Notes under the pieces: generated by a model | Seen by the model: only the letters and a program-made list of their open reading frames with translations | Databases searched by the model: none | Told to the model about the DNA's origin: nothing | Part shown: piece after piece, positions 57,492 through 64,000 of the stretch | How the letters are laid out: every line of letters begins with the position of its first letter | How positions within the stretch are numbered: the first letter of the stretch is position 1 | Translations under genes and position numbers: made by a program | Assembly: GCF_021246445.1 (NCBI RefSeq) | Contig: NZ_JAJQXW010000005.1 | Coordinates: 1 to 64,000, forward strand | Direction of reading: 5' to 3' | From: Rhabdothermincola salaria | GTDB taxonomy: Bacteria; Actinomycetota; Acidimicrobiia; Acidimicrobiales; Acidimicrobilacustridaceae | Length of the DNA: 64,000 nt

Positions 57492-60479
57492 TCAGCGGGC
57501 GTCGGCGATGGCGGCGAGGGCGTGGGCGACCACGGCGTCGTCGCGCATCCGCGCCCCGTGGGAGTGGAGCTGGGCGGCCCGGTCCCCGCCGAGGCGGGCG
57601 AGGAGCGAGTCCCGTTCGAGCTCGACGGCGTCGGCGTCGGTCGGGGCGAACGGGAGCGCGGAGGCGGCCCCGGCGGCGTCGACCGCCCCGAAGAGGATCG
57701 CCGCCTGCTCGTCGTGGCGGCACGACGCGAGGATGGCGGCGAGCTGGCGGAGGGTCAGCCACTGGTTCGCCCAGTCCCCGCCGCGGAACCACGTCTCGAC
57801 CACCTCGCGGTAACCCTCGAGCGCGGACCCGAGCTCGCCCCGCTGGGCGCGCAACCACATGGCCTCGGTCATGGCGAAGGCCACCATCCAACGGTTGCCG
57901 GCCTCGGCGGCGGCGTCGATGGCGGCCTCCAGCATCGTGAGGGCGGCGTCGCTCTCGCCGGTGGCGGCCGCAGCCAGACCGGAGGCGTACGCCGCCTGGG
58001 ATCGCGACGTCGCGCTCCCGCTGCGCTCGGCCGCCTCATGGGCCAGCTCGGCGAGGCGGCGTCCGCCGTCGAGATCGCCGACGCTGGTCGCCGCGACCGA
58101 GCTCATGTACCGGGCGTGGGCGACGTTCCCGTCGACGCCGGTGGCCTCAGCTGCCGCCCGCATCCGTCGCATCCACTCCAGCGCCACGATGCGGTCTCCC
58201 ACGTAGAACCAGGCGTTGCCGAGTGCCCGTTCGGCGAGGCCCTCGGTGGTGTGGCCCGAACGGTCCGCGGTCTCGACCGCCTGCTCGGCCCAACGGATCG
58301 ACGCGCGCAGCTCGCCCCTCACGAAGCAGCCGTAGGCCACCATGGCCAGTGCCGTGGCGAAGAGCGGGTGGGTCTGCGCCGCCGGCTTGGTCACCAGTAC
58401 CTCGGCCCACCCGACCACCTCGTCTCGCAGGCGCCGGAACCCGAACTCGCGCGTCGCGGTGGCGAGGCGCAGCGCCAGGTCGACGTCTCCGGCGTCGGTG
58501 GCGGTGCGGACCGCGGCGCGCAGGTTCCCCAGCTCGGTCTCGAGGCGCGCCATCGTGGCGGCCTCGTCCGGCGACTCGAGTTCCGTGGCCGCGAGCTCGG
58601 CCAGGCCGGTGAAGGTCTCGGCATGGGCCCTCGCCACCCACCCGGATCCGGGACGCTCGGCGAGGAGGCGAGCCCCGTACTGCCGCAGGGTCTCCAGCTG
58701 GCGGAAGCGAACCCCGTCGCCTTCGTGCTCGGCCACGACCAGCGACTTGTCGGCGAGCGCGGCCAGCCGACCGGCGATGTCGTGGGCCGGGAGCTCCTCG
58801 TCGGCGCAGGTGGCTTCGGCCACCTCCAGCCCGAAGCCCCCGGCGAAGACCGAGATGCGCTCGAAGAGCGTGCGTTCGGCGTTGTCGAGCAGCTCGTAGG
58901 ACCACTGGACGACGTCGAGGAGGCTCCGGTGGCGACGATCGAGCGCTCGTGGCGCATCGAGCAGGCCGAAGCGTTCGTCGAGGCGCTCGACGAGCTGGCG
59001 GGGGGACATCGAGTTCATGCGGGCTGCCGCCAGCTCGAGGGCGAGGGGGACGCCGTCGAGACGGATGCAGAGCTCGGCCACGTCGGTGGCCGTGGCGGTG
59101 TCGTAGTGGAAGCCGGGTGAGGCCGCCGCAGCTCGCTCCCGGAAGACCTGCACGGCAGGAGAGCTCGCCAGCTCCGCGGCCGGGGCGGTCGGGTCGGTCG
59201 GGACCGGCAGCGGTGCCACCGGCCACACGACCTCGCCGGGGAGTCGCATCGGCTCTCGACTGGTGGCCAGGATCCGCACGTGGGGACACCAGCGCACCAC
59301 GTGGTCGACGAGGGACGTCACGCCCTCGATGACGTGCTCGCAGTTGTCGAGCACGAGGAGCAGCTCGAGCGGTCCCAGCACCTCGGCGATGGCATCGGTG
59401 AGGGTGCGACCGGACCGTTGCTGCACGTCGAGCACGGCGGCGACCGACGGCGTGACCTCCTCGGGCCTCACGATGGGGGCCAGCTCGACGACCCGCACGC
59501 CGTCGCCGTGGTGCTCGGCCTGGCGTCCGGCCAGCTCGTAGGCGAGGCGGGACTTGCCCACCCCACCCGGTCCGGTGAGGGTCAGGACCCGGGCCGCGCC
59601 GAGCTGCGCTTCCAAGCGGGCCAGGTCGTCGGCCCGACCCAGGAGCTCGGTGGCCGCCCTGGGCAGGGTCGCACGGGTCGAGGGCGGGGCCGATGTCGGC
59701 ACCGGCGGCTCGGCCCCCTCGGCGGGCCCGCCGGACGGCGGACGCAGCGCCGGGTCCTCCGCGGCGATGGCCTGCTCGAGCGACCGGAGCTCGGGGGAGG
59801 GTTCGAGCCCGAGCTCGTCCGCGAGGGTCCGGCGCAGCCGGTGTGCGGTGCGCAGCGCCTCGGCCTGGCGACCGCTGCGGTGCAGGGCGAGCATCAGCAG
59901 CCCCCAGGGACGTTCCCGAAGGGGGTGTTCGAAGGTGAACGCCTCGAGGTCGCCGATCACCTCGGCCGCGTCGCCGGCGTCGAGCCGGCTTGCTGCTCGT
60001 TCCTCACGGACGACGAGGTGGAGCTCGTCGAGCCGCACCGCCTCGGGTCGGGCCCAGTCGTGCTCCGCCATCCCGGCGAAGGCGGGGCCGTGCCACTCCT
60101 CGAGGGCCGCATCGAGCTCGGCCGCGGTGCGCCGGGGGTCGACCCGCTGGGAGAGCGAGGCTTCGACCGCGTCCGCGAAGCGATCGGCGTCGACCTGGTC
60201 CCGAGGCACTTCCAGCACGTAGCCGGGGGCCTGTGCCACGAGCCGGGTGCCGGGAAGTCGTTGCACCAGCGTCCGGAGCCTGGACACATGGGTCTGGAGC
60301 GTGGCTCGCGCCGTCGCCGGGGGTTCTGCCCCCCAGAGGGCGTCGGCGAGGGCGTCGACGGAGACGACCCGTCGTCGGTGGGCCAACAGCACGGCGAGGA
60401 GGAGGCGTGGGGTGGGTCCGAGCGACACCTGTTCGGTGCCGTCGCGGAGCTTGACCCCACCGAGCACCTGAAGTCCCAT
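57492..60479 (-). CDS. SARP/AfsR-like transcriptional regulator with ATPase and TPR regions
   Basis: 995 residues. The OmpR-type DNA-binding domain (1-95) has SVDALADALWGAEPPATARA, and the bacterial transcriptional activation domain (about 98-243) contains ERPWGLLMLALHRSGRQAEA. The NB-ARC ATPase has Walker A GPGGVGKSRL (Lys near 308), Walker B LLLVLDNCEHV (about 373) and RILATSREPMRLPGE. About 600-960 is helical, TPR-like. Such STAND regulators activate secondary metabolism or stress genes after ligand sensing. Divergent from the cupin gene, its most likely neighbouring target. Confidence 0.92.
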   Translation of the reverse strand: MGLQVLGGVKLRDGTEQVSLGPTPRLLLAVLLAHRRRVVSVDALADALWGAEPPATARATLQTHVSRLRTLVQRLPGTRLVAQAPGYVLEVPRDQVDADRFADAVEASLSQRVDPRRTAAELDAALEEWHGPAFAGMAEHDWARPEAVRLDELHLVVREERAASRLDAGDAAEVIGDLEAFTFEHPLRERPWGLLMLALHRSGRQAEALRTAHRLRRTLADELGLEPSPELRSLEQAIAAEDPALRPPSGGPAEGAEPPVPTSAPPSTRATLPRAATELLGRADDLARLEAQLGAARVLTLTGPGGVGKSRLAYELAGRQAEHHGDGVRVVELAPIVRPEEVTPSVAAVLDVQQRSGRTLTDAIAEVLGPLELLLVLDNCEHVIEGVTSLVDHVVRWCPHVRILATSREPMRLPGEVVWPVAPLPVPTDPTAPAAELASSPAVQVFRERAAAASPGFHYDTATATDVAELCIRLDGVPLALELAAARMNSMSPRQLVERLDERFGLLDAPRALDRRHRSLLDVVQWSYELLDNAERTLFERISVFAGGFGLEVAEATCADEELPAHDIAGRLAALADKSLVVAEHEGDGVRFRQLETLRQYGARLLAERPGSGWVARAHAETFTGLAELAATELESPDEAATMARLETELGNLRAAVRTATDAGDVDLALRLATATREFGFRRLRDEVVGWAEVLVTKPAAQTHPLFATALAMVAYGCFVRGELRASIRWAEQAVETADRSGHTTEGLAERALGNAWFYVGDRIVALEWMRRMRAAAEATGVDGNVAHARYMSSVAATSVGDLDGGRRLAELAHEAAERSGSATSRSQAAYASGLAAAATGESDAALTMLEAAIDAAAEAGNRWMVAFAMTEAMWLRAQRGELGSALEGYREVVETWFRGGDWANQWLTLRQLAAILASCRHDEQAAILFGAVDAAGAASALPFAPTDADAVELERDSLLARLGGDRAAQLHSHGARMRDDAVVAHALAAIADAR

Positions 60480-60631
60480 CTCTCACAGTCTGGCCCCATC
60501 TCGTCGCCGACGGTGGCGGTGACGCACCACGCCGCGCCACCGAGCGACCACCGACGGACCACCGACAGCCCACAAGGGCCGGGCCTCATCGTGCTCCTCG
60601 AACCAGATGGACCACGACGAACGGAGACACC

Positions 60632-61027
60632 ATGCACATCCGCAGAGACGACGTGCCGGTCAAGATCGATGCGCCGGGAGCGGTGGCTCGCCAACTCCCC
60701 GACTTCGGCGACGCGACCGGGTACGGGACCATCGGCGGGGAGTTCTTCTCCCTGGCCGCCGGCACCGACATCGCTCCGTTGCTCGCCGGGCTCGAGGGCG
60801 ACAGCTGCCAGGCCCCCCACTGGGGGTACATGCTCTCGGGCGTTCTCGTCGTGTCCTACCGCGACGGCACCGACGAGCAGTGTGAGGGCGGTGAGCTCTT
60901 CTACTGGCCGCCGGGTCACACCGTGCGGGTGACCGAGGACGCCGACGTCATCTTGTTCAGCCCGGCGGTGGAGCACACGGCGGCGCTGGACCACATGCTC
61001 GATCAGATGGCGGGGGCGGGCTCGTGA
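60632..61027 (+). CDS. Cupin-domain protein
   Basis: 131 residues. The cupin barrel is at about 40-115, with QAPHWGYMLSGVLVVSYRDG as motif 1 (partly changed) and ELFYWPPGHTVRV as motif 2. Its enzymatic role is unknown. CGGAG precedes the ATG. The end overlaps the next gene by four bases (GTGA), so the two form an operon divergent from the SARP regulator. Confidence 0.85.
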   Translation: MHIRRDDVPVKIDAPGAVARQLPDFGDATGYGTIGGEFFSLAAGTDIAPLLAGLEGDSCQAPHWGYMLSGVLVVSYRDGTDEQCEGGELFYWPPGHTVRVTEDADVILFSPAVEHTAALDHMLDQMAGAGS

Positions 61028-61638
61028 GCGTCACCGAGGTGCAGACGCTGCCTCGCGACGCCGAGGAGGGCGCCGCCCAGCTCGAGGTCATCGTGCCGAG
61101 GCTCGGCGCGCTGGTCGCGGAGGTGGGCCCGACGGAGCTCGGCCTGTCGACGCCCTGTGACGGCTGGGCGGTGCGGGACCTGCTCAACCACGTGGTCGGC
61201 GGGGCCGAGATGTTCGCCGGTGCCCTCCAGGGCGGCCCGGTCCACGACATCTCGGGCCGCCTGCCCGACGCCCTCGGTGACGACCCGCTCGGGGCCTTCG
61301 AGCGCGCCGCGGAGCACTTCGGCGCTGCTGCGCAGTCGCCGGGGGCGACGGAGCGGGTGCTCGATCTCCCCTTCGGGTCCATGCAGGGCGCCACCTTCCT
61401 CCGGTTCGTCGCCTTCGACCTGCTGGTCCACAGCTGGGACCTGGCGACGACCCTCGGGTCCGAGCTCGACGTGCCCGACGACGTCGTCGTCGGCGCCGGG
61501 CGGATCGCCCACCGCACCCTCGACGGACGAGAGCGCGACGGTCGCACCTTCGCCGAGTCCACGGTGGCGCCGGGCGGGGCGACGCCGCTGGAGCGACTCG
61601 TCGCCTTCACCGGGCGCTCGGTGCCCGGGCGCCCTTGA
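61024..61638 (+). CDS. TIGR03086-type DinB/mycothiol-dependent maleylpyruvate isomerase-like protein
   Basis: 204 residues. CDGWAVRDLLNHVVGGAEMF near residue 45 carries the first metal His; LLVHSWDLATTLG near 138 gives another. This is the DinB-like helical bundle seen in mycothiol-dependent enzymes, mostly of unknown substrate. GTG 61024 overlaps the cupin stop. The stop is directly followed by the CGAGC repeats. Confidence 0.85.
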   Translation: MSVTEVQTLPRDAEEGAAQLEVIVPRLGALVAEVGPTELGLSTPCDGWAVRDLLNHVVGGAEMFAGALQGGPVHDISGRLPDALGDDPLGAFERAAEHFGAAAQSPGATERVLDLPFGSMQGATFLRFVAFDLLVHSWDLATTLGSELDVPDDVVVGAGRIAHRTLDGRERDGRTFAESTVAPGGATPLERLVAFTGRSVPGRP

Positions 61639-61705
61639 GTCGAGCCGAGTCGAGCCGAGCCGAGCCGAGCCGAGCCGAGCCGAGCCGAGCCGAGCCGAGC
61701 CGAGC
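61637..61705. repeat. Pentanucleotide microsatellite (CGAGC)n
   Basis: A pure run of 11 CGAGC units (61651-61705) preceded by imperfect units with GAGTC (61637-61650). It starts at the stop codon of the TIGR03086 gene and runs into the left arm of a hairpin. Frames across it on both strands read as meaningless repeats of Ser-Arg-Ala-Glu-Pro type. Confidence 0.93.
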
Positions 61706-61729
61706 CCGGGGCCGCCGGCCCCGGGCTCG
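61701..61729 (+). terminator. Terminator abutting the microsatellite
   Basis: CGAGCCCGGGGCC (61701-61713), loop GCC and GGCCCCGGGCTCG (61717-61729) form a perfect 13 bp stem. The left arm begins with the last CGAGC repeat unit, so repeat number could alter how the stem pairs. Confidence 0.65.
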
Positions 61730-61843
61730 TCGGCATCGCGCCGCTCGCCTTCGGCCTCCCCACCGGGCACACCCCCACCGTGCGCAGCGTCGACCCTCGT
61801 CGCTGGGTGACGCCGTCGTTCGGTGGGCCTACGGTGGCCGTCC

Positions 61844-63535
61844 ATGCACGACCTGGTGATCCGTGGGGGCATGGTGGTCGACGGCACGGGAGCGGGCCCG
61901 GTGGCCGCCGACGTGGCCGTCGAGGGCGACACGATCGTCGCCGTCGGTCCTGACGTCGGGCGGGGTCGACGCACGCTCGACGCCGACGGCCGGCTGGTGA
62001 CCCCGGGGTTCGTCGATCTGCACACCCACCTCGACGCCCAGCTGGGGTGGGACCCATTGGCCACCTCGTCGTGCTGGCACGGCGTGACCTCCCTGGTGAT
62101 CGGCAACTGCGGCGTCACCTTCGCCCCCGTCCGCGCCGGCGACGCCGGCTACCTGGCCCGGATGATGGAGTCGGTCGAGGACATCCCGGCCGACTCGATC
62201 CTCGCCGGGCTGCCGTTCAGCTGGGAGAGCTACGGGCAGTACCTCGACTGGCTGGGCTCGACGCCGAAGGGGGTCAACGTCGGGGGCATGGTCGGGCACT
62301 GCGCGGTGCGCTACCACGCCATGGGGGAGCGTTCCCTCGATCCCGACGCCGTCCCCACCGACGCGGAGCTGGCCGTCATGGTGGGTGCCGTCGACGAGGC
62401 CATGGCCGCCGGCGCCCTGGGCTTCTCCACCTCGCGGACCCGCCGGCACGTGGCCCCCGACGGTCGCAACGTGCCCGGCACCTGGGCCACCGAGACCGAG
62501 CTGGTGGCCCTGGCCGACGCCGTCGGTGCCCACGGACGCGGCTTCTTCGGCGCCGCCCCCCGCTTCGACGGCGACGGACCCGGCGTCGAACGGGCCCGCT
62601 CGGAGGTGGCGCTCATGGCCGCGATGAGCCGGACCGCGGGGCGCCCGTTCACCTTCAACCTGACCAACACCTTCTCCGACCCCGACCTGTGGCGCCAGAC
62701 CCTCGGGTTCGTGGCCGGTGCCAACGCCGCCGGGGCTCGCCTGCGGCCCCAGACCACCTCTCGGGGCATCGGCGTGGTGTTCAGCCTCGACCACGCCACG
62801 CCGTTCGACAGCCGACCTGGTTGGGAAGCCCTCTCCGGGCTCGACGCCCGGACCAAGGCGGCGGCGATGACCGATCCCGACGTGCACGCCGCCCTCGTCG
62901 CCGAGGGCGACGGCCCCGCCGGCGTCGATGCCTGGCGCGACTTCTACGTGCTCACCCCCGAGCGGGGGGCTCGCTACGACTGCGATCCCGCCAGCAGCCT
63001 GGCGGCGCATGCCGAGCGGGCCGGCACCAGCGCGGTGGAGGCCTACGTCGACCTCTGCGTGGCCCACGACGGGCAGGTCGTCCTCAACTGGCCGGTGCTC
63101 AACCAGGACTTCGGGGTGATCGCCGAGATGCTCACCGACCCCCTGGTGATGATGGGGTTGGCCGACGCCGGCGCCCACGTCGGCCAGATCCTCGACGCCA
63201 GCCAGCCCACCTTCTTCCTCTCCTACTGGGTGCGCGAGCGAGGCCTGGTCGACATCGGCGAAGGGGTGCGGCGCATCACCTCCGACACCGCCGCCTTCGC
63301 CGGGCTGACCGGCCGGGGGGTGGTGCGCCCCGGGGCCCGGGCCGACCTCAACGTGGTCGACCTCGATGCCCTGCACCTGCCGCTACCGCAGTACGTGCGC
63401 GACTTCCCCGGCGACGCCGGTCGCTTCGTGCAGCGAGCCGAGGGCTACGGCTGGACCCTGGTGAACGGCCAGGTGTTCATGGAGGACGGCAGGCACACCG
63501 GGGTGCTGGCCGGGCGGCCCCTGCGCGCCGCCTGA
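61844..63535 (+). CDS. N-acyl-D-amino-acid deacylase-like amidohydrolase
   Basis: 563 residues. DLVIRGGMVVDGTGAGPVAA starts the beta-sandwich, and GFVDLHTHLDAQLGWDP has the HxH metal motif. VIGNCGVTFAP is the family's Cys ligand region, and ADAGAHVGQILDAS near 445 holds the catalytic Asp. It is of the amidohydrolase-3, D-aminoacylase type; substrate uncertain. ATG 61844 is used because TACGGT lies 8 bases before it; the frame is 7 codons longer. Confidence 0.9.
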   Translation: MHDLVIRGGMVVDGTGAGPVAADVAVEGDTIVAVGPDVGRGRRTLDADGRLVTPGFVDLHTHLDAQLGWDPLATSSCWHGVTSLVIGNCGVTFAPVRAGDAGYLARMMESVEDIPADSILAGLPFSWESYGQYLDWLGSTPKGVNVGGMVGHCAVRYHAMGERSLDPDAVPTDAELAVMVGAVDEAMAAGALGFSTSRTRRHVAPDGRNVPGTWATETELVALADAVGAHGRGFFGAAPRFDGDGPGVERARSEVALMAAMSRTAGRPFTFNLTNTFSDPDLWRQTLGFVAGANAAGARLRPQTTSRGIGVVFSLDHATPFDSRPGWEALSGLDARTKAAAMTDPDVHAALVAEGDGPAGVDAWRDFYVLTPERGARYDCDPASSLAAHAERAGTSAVEAYVDLCVAHDGQVVLNWPVLNQDFGVIAEMLTDPLVMMGLADAGAHVGQILDASQPTFFLSYWVRERGLVDIGEGVRRITSDTAAFAGLTGRGVVRPGARADLNVVDLDALHLPLPQYVRDFPGDAGRFVQRAEGYGWTLVNGQVFMEDGRHTGVLAGRPLRAA

Positions 63536-63576
63536 GCACGCCGGGGCGGCGTCGAGCACCCGGCTGGCAGGCGGGT

Positions 63577-63966
63577 TCAGCCCGGGGGGAGGGCGCGGGT
63601 CGGTCCCTGCCGCCACGCCACGCTCGATGCGAACCCGGCCGCCGCGACCATGGCGATGGCCACGCCGAAGATCACGCGGAGCGGCCACAGGAGCCCGCCT
63701 CCGGCGGCGATGACGGCCCACACCATGGCGCCACCGAGGAAGGCCAGCCCGGCGCTGCGGGGGGTGACGCGGACGGAGCGGCCGATCACGGCGCCCACCA
63801 CCACGCCGGTCACGGGGAGCAGCACGAGCCCGAGCCACCCCAGCGGCAGTACCCACGCCACGATGCGCACGCCGATGCCGCAGGCCAGGCCGATCACCAG
63901 GCACTGGGCCACCCCGCGGGTGGTGGGCTGGGCCGGTGGGGGGTTGGTGGCCGGGGTGCGGTCCAT
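63577..63966 (-). CDS. Small integral membrane protein
   Basis: 129 residues with about four membrane helices: LVIGLACGIGVRIVAWVLPL, WLGLVLLPVTGVVVGAVIG, AGLAFLGGAMVWAVIAAGG and VIFGVAIAMVAAAGFASSV. The start is Pro/Thr-rich and cytoplasmic. No known family recognised. It converges on the amidohydrolase gene; the 5' side is at the window edge. Confidence 0.75.
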   Translation of the reverse strand: MDRTPATNPPPAQPTTRGVAQCLVIGLACGIGVRIVAWVLPLGWLGLVLLPVTGVVVGAVIGRSVRVTPRSAGLAFLGGAMVWAVIAAGGGLLWPLRVIFGVAIAMVAAAGFASSVAWRQGPTRALPPG

Positions 63967-64000
63967 CGTCCCAGTGTGCCTGCTGGGGCCCTCGGCCGGG

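Noticed and set aside
61637-61705. CRISPR array
   Set aside because: Five-base units with no spacers; it is a microsatellite.

Overview
The window is about 64 kb of very GC-rich chromosomal DNA with dense, mostly plus-strand coding. Gene content points to a free-living actinobacterium. Supporting features are the complete tuf/S10/spc/alpha ribosomal superoperon with rplM-rpsI behind it, a GroES/GroEL operon under CIRCE control, a GuaB3-type IMPDH paralogue, an F420-type luciferase-like oxidoreductase, a SARP/AfsR-type regulator, an Arr-type ADP-ribosyltransferase, a DUF222/HNH protein and TIGR03086/mycothiol-type proteins. The oversized GlmS, the AcpS-NnrE-NnrD fusion and the many probable leaderless starts make me favour the Acidimicrobiia (Iamia/Ilumatobacter-like). 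That placement is inference, not read directly.

Layout. 1-19.7 kb: end of tuf, rpsJ, then an unusual 1.9 kb interruption (an SDR gene, a terminator-like hairpin and two families of repeats), then rplC through rplQ, truA, rplM and rpsI, including secY, adk, map, infA and rpoA. 19.8-30 kb: glmM, a 1150-residue GlmS-like enzyme, the triple fusion AcpS-NnrE-NnrD, a CBS pair protein, alr, a P1 peptidase and family-4 UDG. Together these cover amino-sugar and cell-wall precursors, carrier-protein activation and NAD(P)HX repair. 30-35 kb: overlapping tsaE-tsaB-rimI-tsaD (tRNA t6A modification) followed by groES-groEL behind two overlapping CIRCE operators. 35-40 kb: a 53-residue protein, a NudL-like Nudix hydrolase, a protein of unknown function, guaB3, guaA and an aminotransferase.

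40.6-48.5 kb is an accessory stretch on both strands. It holds a SnoaL-like protein and a MarR regulator overlapping a DegT-family enzyme whose PLP lysine is replaced by histidine, followed by an overlapping SDR. It also has an HxD...H protein, an F420-type oxidoreductase, a dienelactone hydrolase, a lipoprotein, Arr and another SDR. 48.7-52 kb is a PcrA/UvrD helicase split by a 352-residue intein at its GDADQ/SIY motif. 52-57.4 kb: VOC protein, DUF222/HNH protein overlapping tail-to-tail with a membrane protein, and sucC-sucD. 57.5-64 kb: a SARP/AfsR-like regulator divergent from a cupin and a TIGR03086 protein, a (CGAGC)n microsatellite beside a strong hairpin, a D-aminoacylase-like amidohydrolase and a small membrane protein.

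The most notable signals are the interrupted S10 operon with its repeats, the lysine-less DegT enzyme in a regulated three-gene cluster, the helicase intein with a possible GIY-YIG-like insert, the giant GlmS, the AcpS-NnrE-NnrD fusion, the His-Asp tail on ribosomal protein L22, the double CIRCE, and a repeated architecture in which a TANNNT box lies 6-8 bases before the start codon. No tRNA, rRNA, CRISPR array or insertion-sequence transposase was seen.
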